NCBI GenBank assembly: GCA_028293805.1
Contig: JAQGOC010000365.1
Span: 1 to 53,343 of the forward strand
DNA from: Gammaproteobacteria bacterium
Lineage (GTDB): Bacteria > Pseudomonadota > Gammaproteobacteria > Steroidobacterales > Steroidobacteraceae
DNA length: 53,343 nucleotides
Direction of reading: 5' to 3'
Made by a program: the position numbers and the translations under genes. Positions 45,509 through 53,343 of the stretch are shown in pieces. Each line of letters opens with the position of its first letter. The first letter of the stretch is position 1. The notes below the pieces were generated by a model. That model searched no databases. It was not told the origin of the DNA and was given only the letters and a program-made list of their open reading frames with translations.

Positions 45509-46867
45509 GTGAGTACCGATCCACGCGCAACCATTTCCGCCACCCCGATGAGCGCACTGCAAATCCTCGCCGTGGCGATCACCATCGGCCTGAACGCACT
45601 GGATGGCTTCGACGTCCTGTCGATCGCCTTTGCTTCGCCCGGCATTGCCGCCGATTGGCACATCGACCGCGCGGCTCTCGGGATCGTCCTCTCGATGGAG
45701 CTCATCGGCATGGCGATCGGCTCGATCCTGCTGGGCGGTGTGGCGGACAAGATCGGCCGCCGCCCGACCATACTCGGCTGCCTCGTGCTCATGACAGGCG
45801 GCATGTTCATGGCCACCGCGGCCAAGGGCGTCGTGGACCTGTCGTTCTGGCGGATTCTGACCGGTCTTGGCATAGGCGGGGTGCTCGCTAGCATCAACGC
45901 CGTTGCCGCTGAGTTCTCGAACGCGCGGCGCAAAAACCTGTGCGTGTCGCTGATGTCGATCGGCTATCCCATCGGGGGCGTGCTCGGCGGACTCGTCGTG
46001 CAGCACCTGCTGAAGGGCCTGGACTGGCGCTCCATATTTTATTTCGGGTCGGCGGTGACCGCGGTATTCATTCCGCTGGTGTTTGCTTTCGTGCCCGAGT
46101 CGGTCCACTGGCTGACCCAAAAACAACCGCAGGGCGCCCTGCAGAAGATCAATCGCGCGCTCGGGCGCATGGGTCACACGGCGATCACGGCATTGCCCGC
46201 GATCTCGCCCGACATCCGCAGGCGCTCCATCGCGGATATTTTCGCGCCGGGGCTCATCGCCACCACCGTGGTCGTGACGCTCGCCTACTTCTTCCACATC
46301 ATGACGTTCTATTTCGTCCTCAAATGGGTGCCGAAGGTCGTAGTGGATATGGGATTCGCCGCCTCATCGGCGGCCGGCGTGCTGGTGTGGGCGAACCTGG
46401 GCGGAGCATGCGGAGGCGCCGTGCTGGGCCTGCTCGGACTGCGTTTCGGGGTGAAGCCTCTCACCATCGCGGTGATGCTGTTGTCCGCAGTGATGGTGAC
46501 GGTTCTCGGCCGGACCCCGCCGGATCTGCAGCGCCTGTCATTGATCTGCGCCTGCGCCGGCTTCTGCACGAACGCCGCGATAGTCGGCATGTACGCACTG
46601 TTCGCCCAGGCGTTTCCGACACATGTGCGTGCCTTCGGCACTGGATTCGCGATCGGTGTCGGTCGCGGGGGCTCGGTGCTGGCGCCCATAGTCGCGGGCT
46701 TTCTGTTCAAGGCAGGCTACAGCCTGCCGATGGTCGCCACCACCATGTCGCTCGGCGCTCTCATTGCCGCAGGCATTCTGTCGATGTTGAAATTGAAGCC
46801 GGATCACACGGATGTTGATTGGGCAGCGAGCCGCACGGAGCTGCCGGGCACATCCGCCGCGTCATAG
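45509..46867 (+). CDS. MFS transporter (aromatic acid/H+ symporter-like)
   Basis: A protein of about 452 residues with 12 predicted helices. LNALDGFDVLSIAFASPGIA resembles the AAHS opening (the acidic DGFD of TM1), and GGVADKIGRRPTIL is the MFS loop 2-3 motif, with PESVHWL as loop 6-7. It probably imports an aromatic or other organic acid. The GTG at 45509 has AGGGGG seven bases upstream; an ATG at 45503 has that site too close. Convergent with the GH3 gene. Confidence 0.9.
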   Translation: MSTDPRATISATPMSALQILAVAITIGLNALDGFDVLSIAFASPGIAADWHIDRAALGIVLSMELIGMAIGSILLGGVADKIGRRPTILGCLVLMTGGMFMATAAKGVVDLSFWRILTGLGIGGVLASINAVAAEFSNARRKNLCVSLMSIGYPIGGVLGGLVVQHLLKGLDWRSIFYFGSAVTAVFIPLVFAFVPESVHWLTQKQPQGALQKINRALGRMGHTAITALPAISPDIRRRSIADIFAPGLIATTVVVTLAYFFHIMTFYFVLKWVPKVVVDMGFAASSAAGVLVWANLGGACGGAVLGLLGLRFGVKPLTIAVMLLSAVMVTVLGRTPPDLQRLSLICACAGFCTNAAIVGMYALFAQAFPTHVRAFGTGFAIGVGRGGSVLAPIVAGFLFKAGYSLPMVATTMSLGALIAAGILSMLKLKPDHTDVDWAASRTELPGTSAAS

Positions 46868-46888
46868 GGCGCAAACGCAAACACCCCA

Positions 46889-49504
46889 TCAGTCCGTGCA
46901 AGGCATCTGCCCGTCGGCGCCAGTCTCCAGCCGGATGTTGGCAAGGCTCAACGCCAGCCGTCCGGCGGTCTGCACGGCGAAAGGTGTAGTGACGCGACTT
47001 AAGTCCGCGCCTGCCCTGGCGAAGCAGGCGAGCGGAATTTTCAGGTGGCGCCACTGCCCCGGCTGGGCCGCGGCGAGCTCATGGGTCACCGCCACGGCGC
47101 CGCGGCAGCCGCTGCCGCAATCCACTTCCAGATCGACATTCGAGGTCGCAGGGCCGTCGACTTTATAGTCGAGAGCCAGAGAGAGCTGGCCATTCGCTTC
47201 GCGTTGTAAGTCGATTGCTGACCGGCCGGTGAGACTCACACGCGCCGGTCCCGCACCGGCCCAGCGGACGAGGCGCGCGTCCTCCTGCGCGGACTTGTCG
47301 GCAGCGGCCAGCGTGAGCCCCGCGCTTGCAACCCAATGCCAACCCGGACCCGCGCGACCGGAGGCGAAGAACACCCGGGTATCGACTGCAGCGACTCCTT
47401 CGGACCCACCCTCCTCTGAGAGCTTCTTCAGGTCGCCATCGTCGTGATAGCGCAGCCCATACCCATACGGAAACAACGGCGCTTCGCCGGTCTGCCCGCG
47501 AGTCACCCCCGTCTGCGCGGGTGTCCTCGGCCACGAAAAAGACAACTTCCCGTGGAAGTCGTGACGCACGGAGCCGTCCGGTGCTCTGAAGAGAACGTCG
47601 GCGACGCCACCGCCTTCCGAACCCGGCAGCCAGGCGGCGACGAAGGCGTCAGATGCATTGATCTCCGGATTGACCCACAGCGGGCGTCCCGAGAGAAACA
47701 CCGCAACCACTGGCAGGCCTTGCTCGCGCAGCCGTCGTAAAAGCGCAAGGTCCGGCTTGGCACCCGGACTGTATTCGACCGTACGGATGTCGCCTTGAAA
47801 TTCCGCATAGGGATTTTCGCCGAACACGACGACGGCAACATCCGGCCGGGTCTTGAAGCTGCCAGACGGACTCAGCTCAGCGCTGCCGCCCGCTGCGGCG
47901 ACTGCCTGCTGAATCCCCGCATAGATCGATTCCCCATGGGGAAAGTCCTTGTTGGAAACCCCGGTGCCCTGCCACGTAATCGTCCACCCACCACTCTGCT
48001 TGCCGATGTCGTTCGCGCCATCGCCTGCGACGAGCACATGAGCGTGTGGCGAGAGCGGCAGCAAATGATGCGTGTTCTTGAGTAGAACGAGCGACTCGCG
48101 AACGGCCTCGCGAGCGATCGCGCGGTGTGCGGGCGCCCCGAGCAACTCAAAATGCCCCGCGAGCGGCCGCGAAGACGGACGTCCCTCATCGAAGAGATGC
48201 GCGCGCAATTTGACGCGCAAGATCCGACGCACAGCATCGTCCAGCCGCGCTGTCGGGATCTCACCGGACCGCGCCTGCGCCAGGGTGTTCGTGTAAAGCT
48301 CTTTCCAGCTGTCTGGCGCCATCAGAACGTCGAGGCCGGCATTGATCGCGGCAGCACAGCTGAACCTGGTGCATCCGGGCACCTGAGCGTGGCCATTCCA
48401 GTCACCGATGACGAAGCCGTCGAAATTCATCCGACCCTTCAGTACGTCGGTCAGCAGCGCCTTGTTGCCGTGCATTTTTATGCCGTGCCAGCTCGAAAAA
48501 GAGGCCATCACGGACTGCGCGCCGGCAGTGATGGCGGGCGGGTAGGCGGCACCGTGGATGTCGCGCAGTTCTGTCTCGCTCGAGGTGTTGTCGCCCTGAT
48601 CCTTCCCCCCCGTACCCCCATCTCCGACGAAGTGCTTGGGTGTGGCGATCACGTGCGAAGAATCGAGGAACTGCGGTGAGCCGGGCACGCCCTGGAGCCC
48701 AAGGACCATGGCCGTAGCGTAGCGGCTAACGATGTGGGGATCCTCGGAGTAGCTCTCGTAAGTACGCCCCCAGCGGTCATCGCGGACGACCGCCAGCGTC
48801 GGCCCAAATGTCCAGTCGAGCCCCGTCACCCGCACTTCGCGCGCCGTGACCTCTCCGATCCGGCGGATGAGGTCTGGATCGCCCGCCGCACCCAATCCGA
48901 TGTTGTGAGGGAAGATTGTCGCACCGACGATATTGTTGTGACCGTGGACAGCATCCGTACCCCAGATCGTGGGAATGGGATGGGACCCGTGCGCGGGGTC
49001 GAGGGACGCGTCATAGAACCGGTCCGCAAGGGCGAGCCACTCACTGGGTGAAGCGAACTCGTCGCCATTCGGCGAGGAGCTACCGCCGTTCAGGATAGAC
49101 CCGAGGGCAAAGTGACGCAGATCTTCCGGAGTGACGCTGGCGATGTCGGGCTGGATGAGCTGGCCGACCTTCTGCTCGAGTGTCATGGCCGCGATCAATG
49201 CCGAGACACGCGATTCGAGTCGGGCATCCGGCGCAAGCGCGGCCCGCAGACGGGGCCATTCGCCCGGGTGCACTGTTGGGGTGGCGGCGCCGACGGCTTT
49301 GGCGGGGTCCGGCCTACCGGGGTCCGGCCTACCGGGGTCCGGGCTGCCGATGTCCGACCCATCCCTGGGCGCCGTAGCGGTCGTGCTCATCCCGACCGAG
49401 GGTGCCGACAGAGCGCAGACCGCGAGACAGGTCAGAGTTCGCGCGAGCCACGGACCGATTACGAGAGACGTTTTGCGCCTGAGCCGTACCGTTATGAATT
49501 CCAT
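46889..49504 (-). CDS. Glycoside hydrolase family 3 beta-glucosidase (ExoP-like)
   Basis: About 871 residues: signal region (LARTLTCLAVCALSAPSVG), GH3 N-terminal barrel around 95-430 with the catalytic Asp in GFVIGDWNGH and PKHFVGDGGT, GH3 C-terminal domain (LVAGDGANDIGKQSGGWTIT), and a C-terminal ExoP-like beta domain. It should hydrolyse beta-glucans or cello-oligosaccharides in periplasm or outside. A PDPGR tandem repeat lies after the signal. The ATG at 49504 was chosen to give a signal peptide; no good ribosome site is seen. A LacI-type palindrome lies about 72 bases upstream. Confidence 0.93.
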   Translation of the reverse strand: MEFITVRLRRKTSLVIGPWLARTLTCLAVCALSAPSVGMSTTATAPRDGSDIGSPDPGRPDPGRPDPAKAVGAATPTVHPGEWPRLRAALAPDARLESRVSALIAAMTLEQKVGQLIQPDIASVTPEDLRHFALGSILNGGSSSPNGDEFASPSEWLALADRFYDASLDPAHGSHPIPTIWGTDAVHGHNNIVGATIFPHNIGLGAAGDPDLIRRIGEVTAREVRVTGLDWTFGPTLAVVRDDRWGRTYESYSEDPHIVSRYATAMVLGLQGVPGSPQFLDSSHVIATPKHFVGDGGTGGKDQGDNTSSETELRDIHGAAYPPAITAGAQSVMASFSSWHGIKMHGNKALLTDVLKGRMNFDGFVIGDWNGHAQVPGCTRFSCAAAINAGLDVLMAPDSWKELYTNTLAQARSGEIPTARLDDAVRRILRVKLRAHLFDEGRPSSRPLAGHFELLGAPAHRAIAREAVRESLVLLKNTHHLLPLSPHAHVLVAGDGANDIGKQSGGWTITWQGTGVSNKDFPHGESIYAGIQQAVAAAGGSAELSPSGSFKTRPDVAVVVFGENPYAEFQGDIRTVEYSPGAKPDLALLRRLREQGLPVVAVFLSGRPLWVNPEINASDAFVAAWLPGSEGGGVADVLFRAPDGSVRHDFHGKLSFSWPRTPAQTGVTRGQTGEAPLFPYGYGLRYHDDGDLKKLSEEGGSEGVAAVDTRVFFASGRAGPGWHWVASAGLTLAAADKSAQEDARLVRWAGAGPARVSLTGRSAIDLQREANGQLSLALDYKVDGPATSNVDLEVDCGSGCRGAVAVTHELAAAQPGQWRHLKIPLACFARAGADLSRVTTPFAVQTAGRLALSLANIRLETGADGQMPCTD
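49304..49348 (-). repeat. 15-base tandem repeat in the GH3 gene (PDPGR linker)
   Basis: Two exact units GGGGTCCGGCCTACC (plus-strand reading, 49304 and 49319) and one diverged unit encode tandem PDPGR-type pentapeptides in the region between signal peptide and catalytic domain. The linker length is likely to vary among strains. Confidence 0.8.
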
Positions 49505-49575
49505 AGTGAAGAAGGGCCGACAGTGGAAGTCGGGCGCGTTTTGCGGCATGGGTTTCGATCAGCATCACACGCTCA

Positions 49576-49589
49576 TGACAGCGCTGTCA
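49576..49589. promoter_or_regulatory. Perfect 14-base palindrome, LacI-type operator
   Basis: TGACAGCGCTGTCA is fully self-complementary with a central CG, the pattern bound by LacI/GalR-type sugar regulators. It lies between the divergent GH3 (72 bases from its start) and sigma-factor genes and most likely controls GH3. Confidence 0.6.
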
Positions 49590-49737
49590 ACGAACACGGG
49601 GTCCTGTCCGGCGACGCTCCGATGGGAGCTCGTCTGTCACATCCTGCCACCACCCGCCGCAAGAGTTGCGGCTGCCGGAAGCCACTGCCGGACCGCAGGC
49701 CGGCACTGCTCTCAACACCAACGAAAGGGCGACGCAA

Positions 49738-50460
49738 ATGCTGGAGCCAGTAACTGAATCTCTCACCCCCGACACGGTTGGTTCTCACAGCCAGCGCGGC
49801 ACGGAGCAGGTCCCGTCCGCGACGGCCCTTCCCGATCTACTTCTGATCGAACGGGCGCGCAGCAAGGAGATACGCGCCTTCGAGACGCTCATGCGTCGCT
49901 ACAACCAGCGGCTGTTCCGAATTGCCCGCAGTATCGTTCCGGACGGCGACGTAGCCGCAATGGTCTTGCAGGAAGCGTATCTGCTCGCCTTCAGCGACAT
50001 TGAGCGCTATGAGCCCACGGGGAAGTTTGGATCGTGGCTCGCGCGCCTCGCCTTCAACCAGGCGCTGGCCCTGCGCCGCACACTACGTCTGGGCGCGCCC
50101 GCACCGCGTGTAGCCGACGGGCATGCTTCTGAAGAGGCGCGCGACATTGAGGAAGGGCCCTCACGCCAACTCCTGGAACAGGCGATCGACGACTTGCCGG
50201 AAGTGTTCCGAACCGTTTTCGTCCTGCGCACCGTCGAAGGAATCAGCGGTATCGAAACCGCCGCGTGCCTGGGGATCAACGAGACGACCGTGCGGACCCG
50301 GCTGTACCGTGCGCAACGACGGGTGCACACGGACTTGTCCCGGCGCATCCCCGTCGAACGTGCGGAAATCTTCGAGCTCACGGCCGACCGCGCTGACTAC
50401 ATCGTGAATCGCGTGCTCGCGCGGCTGAACGGCGCGGCGCGATCGCAACAGGAGACTTAA
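49738..50460 (+). CDS. ECF-type RNA polymerase sigma factor
   Basis: A 240-residue sigma factor. The sigma-2 region reads FETLMRRYNQRLFRIARSIV, EAYLLAFSDIERYEP and FGSWLARLAFNQAL; sigma-4 reads IDDLPEVFRTVFVLRTVEGI and CLGINETTVRTRLYRAQRRV. AAAGG lies before the ATG at 49738. The downstream gene is convergent, so no anti-sigma factor is encoded adjacent. Shares the upstream region with the GH3 gene. Confidence 0.93.
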   Translation: MLEPVTESLTPDTVGSHSQRGTEQVPSATALPDLLLIERARSKEIRAFETLMRRYNQRLFRIARSIVPDGDVAAMVLQEAYLLAFSDIERYEPTGKFGSWLARLAFNQALALRRTLRLGAPAPRVADGHASEEARDIEEGPSRQLLEQAIDDLPEVFRTVFVLRTVEGISGIETAACLGINETTVRTRLYRAQRRVHTDLSRRIPVERAEIFELTADRADYIVNRVLARLNGAARSQQET

Positions 50461-50464
50461 GGCA

Positions 50465-52264
50465 CTACGGCGCAGCAGCGACGCGATACACCGGATAGAG
50501 GTTCAGGCGCTCGTCCCACGACGGGTGGCGACGGTAGAAGAACTCGAGGCGCGCGCTCGGGCTGGCGGCGAATTGCGGGTCGTCGGCGAGCCGCTTCTTG
50601 AACGCCGCGGCAACCTGCGCGTCGTGAGCTAGCAGGTCCGCGGCGACCTGCTCTGCGACGTAGGGCTCCATGTATTCCTTTGCTTCGAACGCGGTGTTGA
50701 AAAAACCCCAGGCGGCAAGAGAGTCCTCTGCCTGCGGTTCGAGCAGCGCAACGGCCACGCGTGCGTTCGCCTGCGCGATGGGCACGAACAAGGAGCCAGC
50801 CGCCAGGGTACGGTGCTCCTGACCCCATGCGCCTTCGAAAGCCAGCATTGTGTGGCCTTCAAACGTCGCCTGCGAGTATGTGACCTTCGTAGCGCGAAAG
50901 GTCTCGACCTGTGCATCATTGGCCGGCTTGATCAGTTTCTCGAAGCGAACGCCGTGCAAGGACAGCTTTTCAGCCAGCCACCCCGCGTTGGCTGCTGTAA
51001 CAATGTAGCCGCCGCGCGGAGCCTGGATGCTGGCCTTTGCAACCACGGAATCCCGCAGCGGAATGTGCCAGACCTCTGGCTTCGTTGGATCGTAGTGCGT
51101 TGCCAGAGAGCCTGAGATGGCGGAGGGCTCGCGGGTGTAGGCGTAGCCCAGAAAGTCGATCGTCGTGACGTGCGGTCCGTTTTCGAAGCCCAGTGCAACG
51201 GTCTGTCCGCCGAGTGCCTGCGCACGGCCGTCGGCCTCTCGTGTCTGTTCCCGCCAGTGCGACCCCTCTTTCGCCATCATGTCCGCAAGGTTCACGATGA
51301 CGTTGCGAGTTACCCTCACACGGGTGGCGTAGTCCTTCCACGAATGTGTTTCGACCAGCAGGCCGAAGCGGTTGTGCAATGACCAGTACGCCGTGGAAAA
51401 GCGCGGCGAGTAGACATTCAGCGCAAATCCGGACGCGGGGTCGTCCTCGCGCACGAAGTCAGGGTAAAAATCCAGCGGATGCGAGCCCATGGCGGCGATT
51501 TTGGAATTGAGCTCCGCCACCAGCGCGCGGGCGATGGGATGCAGTTGCGGATCCCCCGAATAAAGAGGGTCGACCGTATTCGAGACGTCGTGCTGAAAGT
51601 TCGCGCCGTCGGTCACGTGCATGTCGACGTACAGCACCGGATCCCAGGCGTTGAGCAGGCGGAGCATCGCATGCATCTCGGGCGCGTCCGCCTTCATGTA
51701 GTCGCGATTCAGGTTCAAATTCTGTCCGGTGGCACGCCACCCCATTTCCTCCGGGCCGACCTGGTTGGGCCGGTTCCAGCGCCCGACGCGCTCGTGACCG
51801 TCGATGTTGAATACCGGTACGAAAACCAGGACAAAAGTCTTCAGTGCGCCCGGCGCTACTGTGTCCGCCAGCAGTTCGCGCAGCGCGAGGAAGCCGGCGT
51901 CCTTACCGTCGATCTCACCGGCGTGAATGCCTCCTTGCAGCAACATAACCGGCAGATTGCGCCGCCGCGCCTCATCAGGTGCCAGCACACCCGACCGCGA
52001 GGCGATGAGCGCGATCATCGGCCGCCCTTCGGGTGTACGCCCGAATTCCGTGCATTTGACGGCGTCTCGCCACGCATCTGCGTAGGCCTTGCAGAGCCGT
52101 TGCACCTCGTCGTAGCGGCCCGTGCGTATAAACTTCGACTGCTCGGCGACCGTCACGAGGGGGGCATCGGGCAGGGTGGCTGCTTGCGAGAGAACCGGAG
52201 CGCAGCACGCTTCGGCGGCCAGCAGGGACAGCAGTAGTGTCGGGAGCAGCGTTTGGGCTTTCAT
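50465..52264 (-). CDS. M14 family zinc carboxypeptidase
   Basis: A 599-residue exported protein with a signal peptide (LLPTLLLSLLAAEACC). The M14 zinc site is HAGE in LLQGGIHAGEIDGKD, with the third ligand in VLYVDMHVTDGA; substrate Arg in NLNRDYMKAD and a later catalytic-type Glu in a helical segment (LLVETHSWKDY). The C-terminal part is beyond the usual M14 domain. It probably cleaves C-terminal residues of periplasmic peptides. The ATG at 52264 is preferred over a GTG at 52270. Confidence 0.92.
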   Translation of the reverse strand: MKAQTLLPTLLLSLLAAEACCAPVLSQAATLPDAPLVTVAEQSKFIRTGRYDEVQRLCKAYADAWRDAVKCTEFGRTPEGRPMIALIASRSGVLAPDEARRRNLPVMLLQGGIHAGEIDGKDAGFLALRELLADTVAPGALKTFVLVFVPVFNIDGHERVGRWNRPNQVGPEEMGWRATGQNLNLNRDYMKADAPEMHAMLRLLNAWDPVLYVDMHVTDGANFQHDVSNTVDPLYSGDPQLHPIARALVAELNSKIAAMGSHPLDFYPDFVREDDPASGFALNVYSPRFSTAYWSLHNRFGLLVETHSWKDYATRVRVTRNVIVNLADMMAKEGSHWREQTREADGRAQALGGQTVALGFENGPHVTTIDFLGYAYTREPSAISGSLATHYDPTKPEVWHIPLRDSVVAKASIQAPRGGYIVTAANAGWLAEKLSLHGVRFEKLIKPANDAQVETFRATKVTYSQATFEGHTMLAFEGAWGQEHRTLAAGSLFVPIAQANARVAVALLEPQAEDSLAAWGFFNTAFEAKEYMEPYVAEQVAADLLAHDAQVAAAFKKRLADDPQFAASPSARLEFFYRRHPSWDERLNLYPVYRVAAAP

Positions 52265-52304
52265 GGGCACGCATTCTAGCGTGCCGAGGACCCCTGGAGT
52301 TCAG

Positions 52305-52853
52305 TCAGGCGACGCTTGTTCGTATGGGATGGGAGCCGTCCCAACCTTCCGCTGCTCGCTTCATCGCGCCGAACAGGCTGTCAATGGCCGGCGTAAGTTC
52401 GATGAGCTCGACCATGCCGCCCAGCTTTTCGCGGGCGTCCATATAGGCCACGCGCGCGCCAGCGACGGTGGCAACGCCGTACATGGCAAGCGGCGCGCCG
52501 GATGATTCGTAACGGCGCACGTCCGCGTCGAAGGATTGCGTGCTGCGGGCCCAATGGTGAAAACCATAGCCCCGGCTCACGATGACATCCCGATAGACCG
52601 ACGGCTCGGTGTCGTGTTGCTCGATCAACTCGAAGCACATCGAACCACTGTAGGCGCACGCGAGCGACATGTGCAACGTCGCGGCACGACCGCGATGTTG
52701 CAGCTCATCGAGCTGGAAGTTCTCGAAGAGGAAAAAGGGACCGACGCGCAGCTCGGAAGTCCACAACGCCATGGCTTCGCGCAAATTCGGCACGACGTAG
52801 GCGACTTGCATGATGCCGCCAAGGGGCTGACCAAACAGCGGCGCGCCGGACAT
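52305..52853 (-). CDS. VOC family protein
   Basis: A 182-residue glyoxalase-like protein: VAYVVPNLREAMALWTSEL, FFLFENFQL, FELIEQHDTEPSVYRD, GYGFHHWARSTQSF and a final LGGMVELIELTPAI. His and Glu residues of the metal site appear present. The substrate is unknown. Its ATG overlaps the stop of the MFS gene (ATGA), so it is translationally coupled to that transporter and may act on the transported compound. Confidence 0.88.
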   Translation of the reverse strand: MSGAPLFGQPLGGIMQVAYVVPNLREAMALWTSELRVGPFFLFENFQLDELQHRGRAATLHMSLACAYSGSMCFELIEQHDTEPSVYRDVIVSRGYGFHHWARSTQSFDADVRRYESSGAPLAMYGVATVAGARVAYMDAREKLGGMVELIELTPAIDSLFGAMKRAAEGWDGSHPIRTSVA

Positions 52854-53343
52854 CACGCTACCTTGCGCAATGGCGCTACAACGGGCTGCGACCCGGGAGC
52901 GCTGCGCGCCTTGATTTTCACCGGTGCAGTCTCGACCAGGCCTAGCGCGAGGACGGTGGCCACCACCGCACAGCCCGCCTCGATGAGGATCGGCGCCTGC
53001 AGTCCATAGCGATCCGCCGCCCAGCCCGCTATGGAGGGAGTGGCCACTCCGCCGATCAGCTCGCCAAGGCCCATGACGATGCCAATCGACGTGGCGATAT
53101 AGCGAGCCGGAATCGTCTCGGACGGGATGGTCGCCATGAAGAGCGGAAACACGCCGCTCGCCGACCAACCGACGAAAATCAATGCTCCCAGGGCCACCAG
53201 CGAACCGGAATAGTAGAGCACCGCCACCGGACACAACACGCCGATGAGGCTGAACCCGACCATGATGGGCTTGCGTCCGAACCGATCGGACAATGCAGGC
53301 ACGAGGAAACCGAAGAGCGCCGCCGAAACGCCCAGCACGCTCA
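52853..53343 (-). CDS. MFS transporter, C-terminal part (5' end outside window)
   Basis: The open frame enters from the window edge, so the N-terminal half is not visible. About five helices remain. DRFGRKPIMVG is an MFS loop motif and PARYIATSIGIVMGLGELIG a later-half segment. The tail (KIKARSAPGSQPVVAPLRKV) is basic. Overlaps the VOC gene start. Substrate cannot be read from this part. Confidence 0.85.
   Translation of the reverse strand, partial: SVLGVSAALFGFLVPALSDRFGRKPIMVGFSLIGVLCPVAVLYYSGSLVALGALIFVGWSASGVFPLFMATIPSETIPARYIATSIGIVMGLGELIGGVATPSIAGWAADRYGLQAPILIEAGCAVVATVLALGLVETAPVKIKARSAPGSQPVVAPLRKVA

Overview
The window is GC-rich, densely coded chromosomal DNA that reads as a gammaproteobacterium. 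The gene mix (UrcA-family periplasmic protein, ExoP-like GH3 glucosidase, TonB-type transducer next to a CheA/CheY/CheX-like relay, DUF885 lipoprotein, YaeQ, DUF5062, kdpFABCDE) fits the Xanthomonadales/Nevskiales/Steroidobacteraceae side of the class. This placement is inference from gene content only. No rRNA, tRNA, CRISPR array, complete insertion sequence or prophage was found.

Layout, left to right. (1) 1-7035: an EF-G-like GTPase (3' end outside the window), two small disordered acidic proteins, then the conserved stress triad prkA-yeaH-spoVR read leftward. (2) 7343-14711: an AsmA-family protein faces a rightward operon of a TonB-like protein, a membrane CheA-like Hpt/ATPase, a CheY-like receiver and a CheX-like phosphatase. 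The CheX gene carries a one-base frameshift. (3) 14715-23217: a composite palindromic repeat, then the leftward potassium operon (a 30-codon leader ORF, kdpF, kdpA, kdpB, kdpC, kdpD, kdpE) with several overlapping start/stop codons. (4) 23218-26314: a gene-poor, decaying stretch with a YciI-like gene, a degenerate two-gene HTH/nucleotidyltransferase cassette, hairpins and a small membrane-protein ORF. (5) 26315-31657: a HAD phosphatase/P-loop ATPase fusion, an S66 carboxypeptidase, YaeQ, DUF5062 and a VOC-ArsR-SRPBCC operon whose starts and stops overlap. (6) 31782-38446: DUF1931 histone-fold protein, a secreted protein with a duplicated 132-residue module, DUF885 metallopeptidase-like lipoprotein, DUF2868, CPXCG protein and UrcA. 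(7) 38447-46867: a kdgK remnant directly before eda, a second inverted copy of the composite repeat, a lipoprotein/TraB pair, rhomboid and MATE genes, a ParB-like protein and an MFS transporter. (8) 46889-53343: a GH3 glucosidase with a perfect LacI-type palindrome upstream, an ECF sigma factor with no adjacent anti-sigma gene, an M14 carboxypeptidase, and a VOC gene overlapping the end of an MFS gene that runs off the window.

The clearest functional units are the Kdp high-affinity potassium pump with its two-component regulator, the PrkA/YeaH/SpoVR stress module, and the TonB-CheA-CheY-CheX signalling operon. The least explained material is the pair of composite extragenic repeats (14715-14867 and 39937-40049) and the decayed region around 25 kb.
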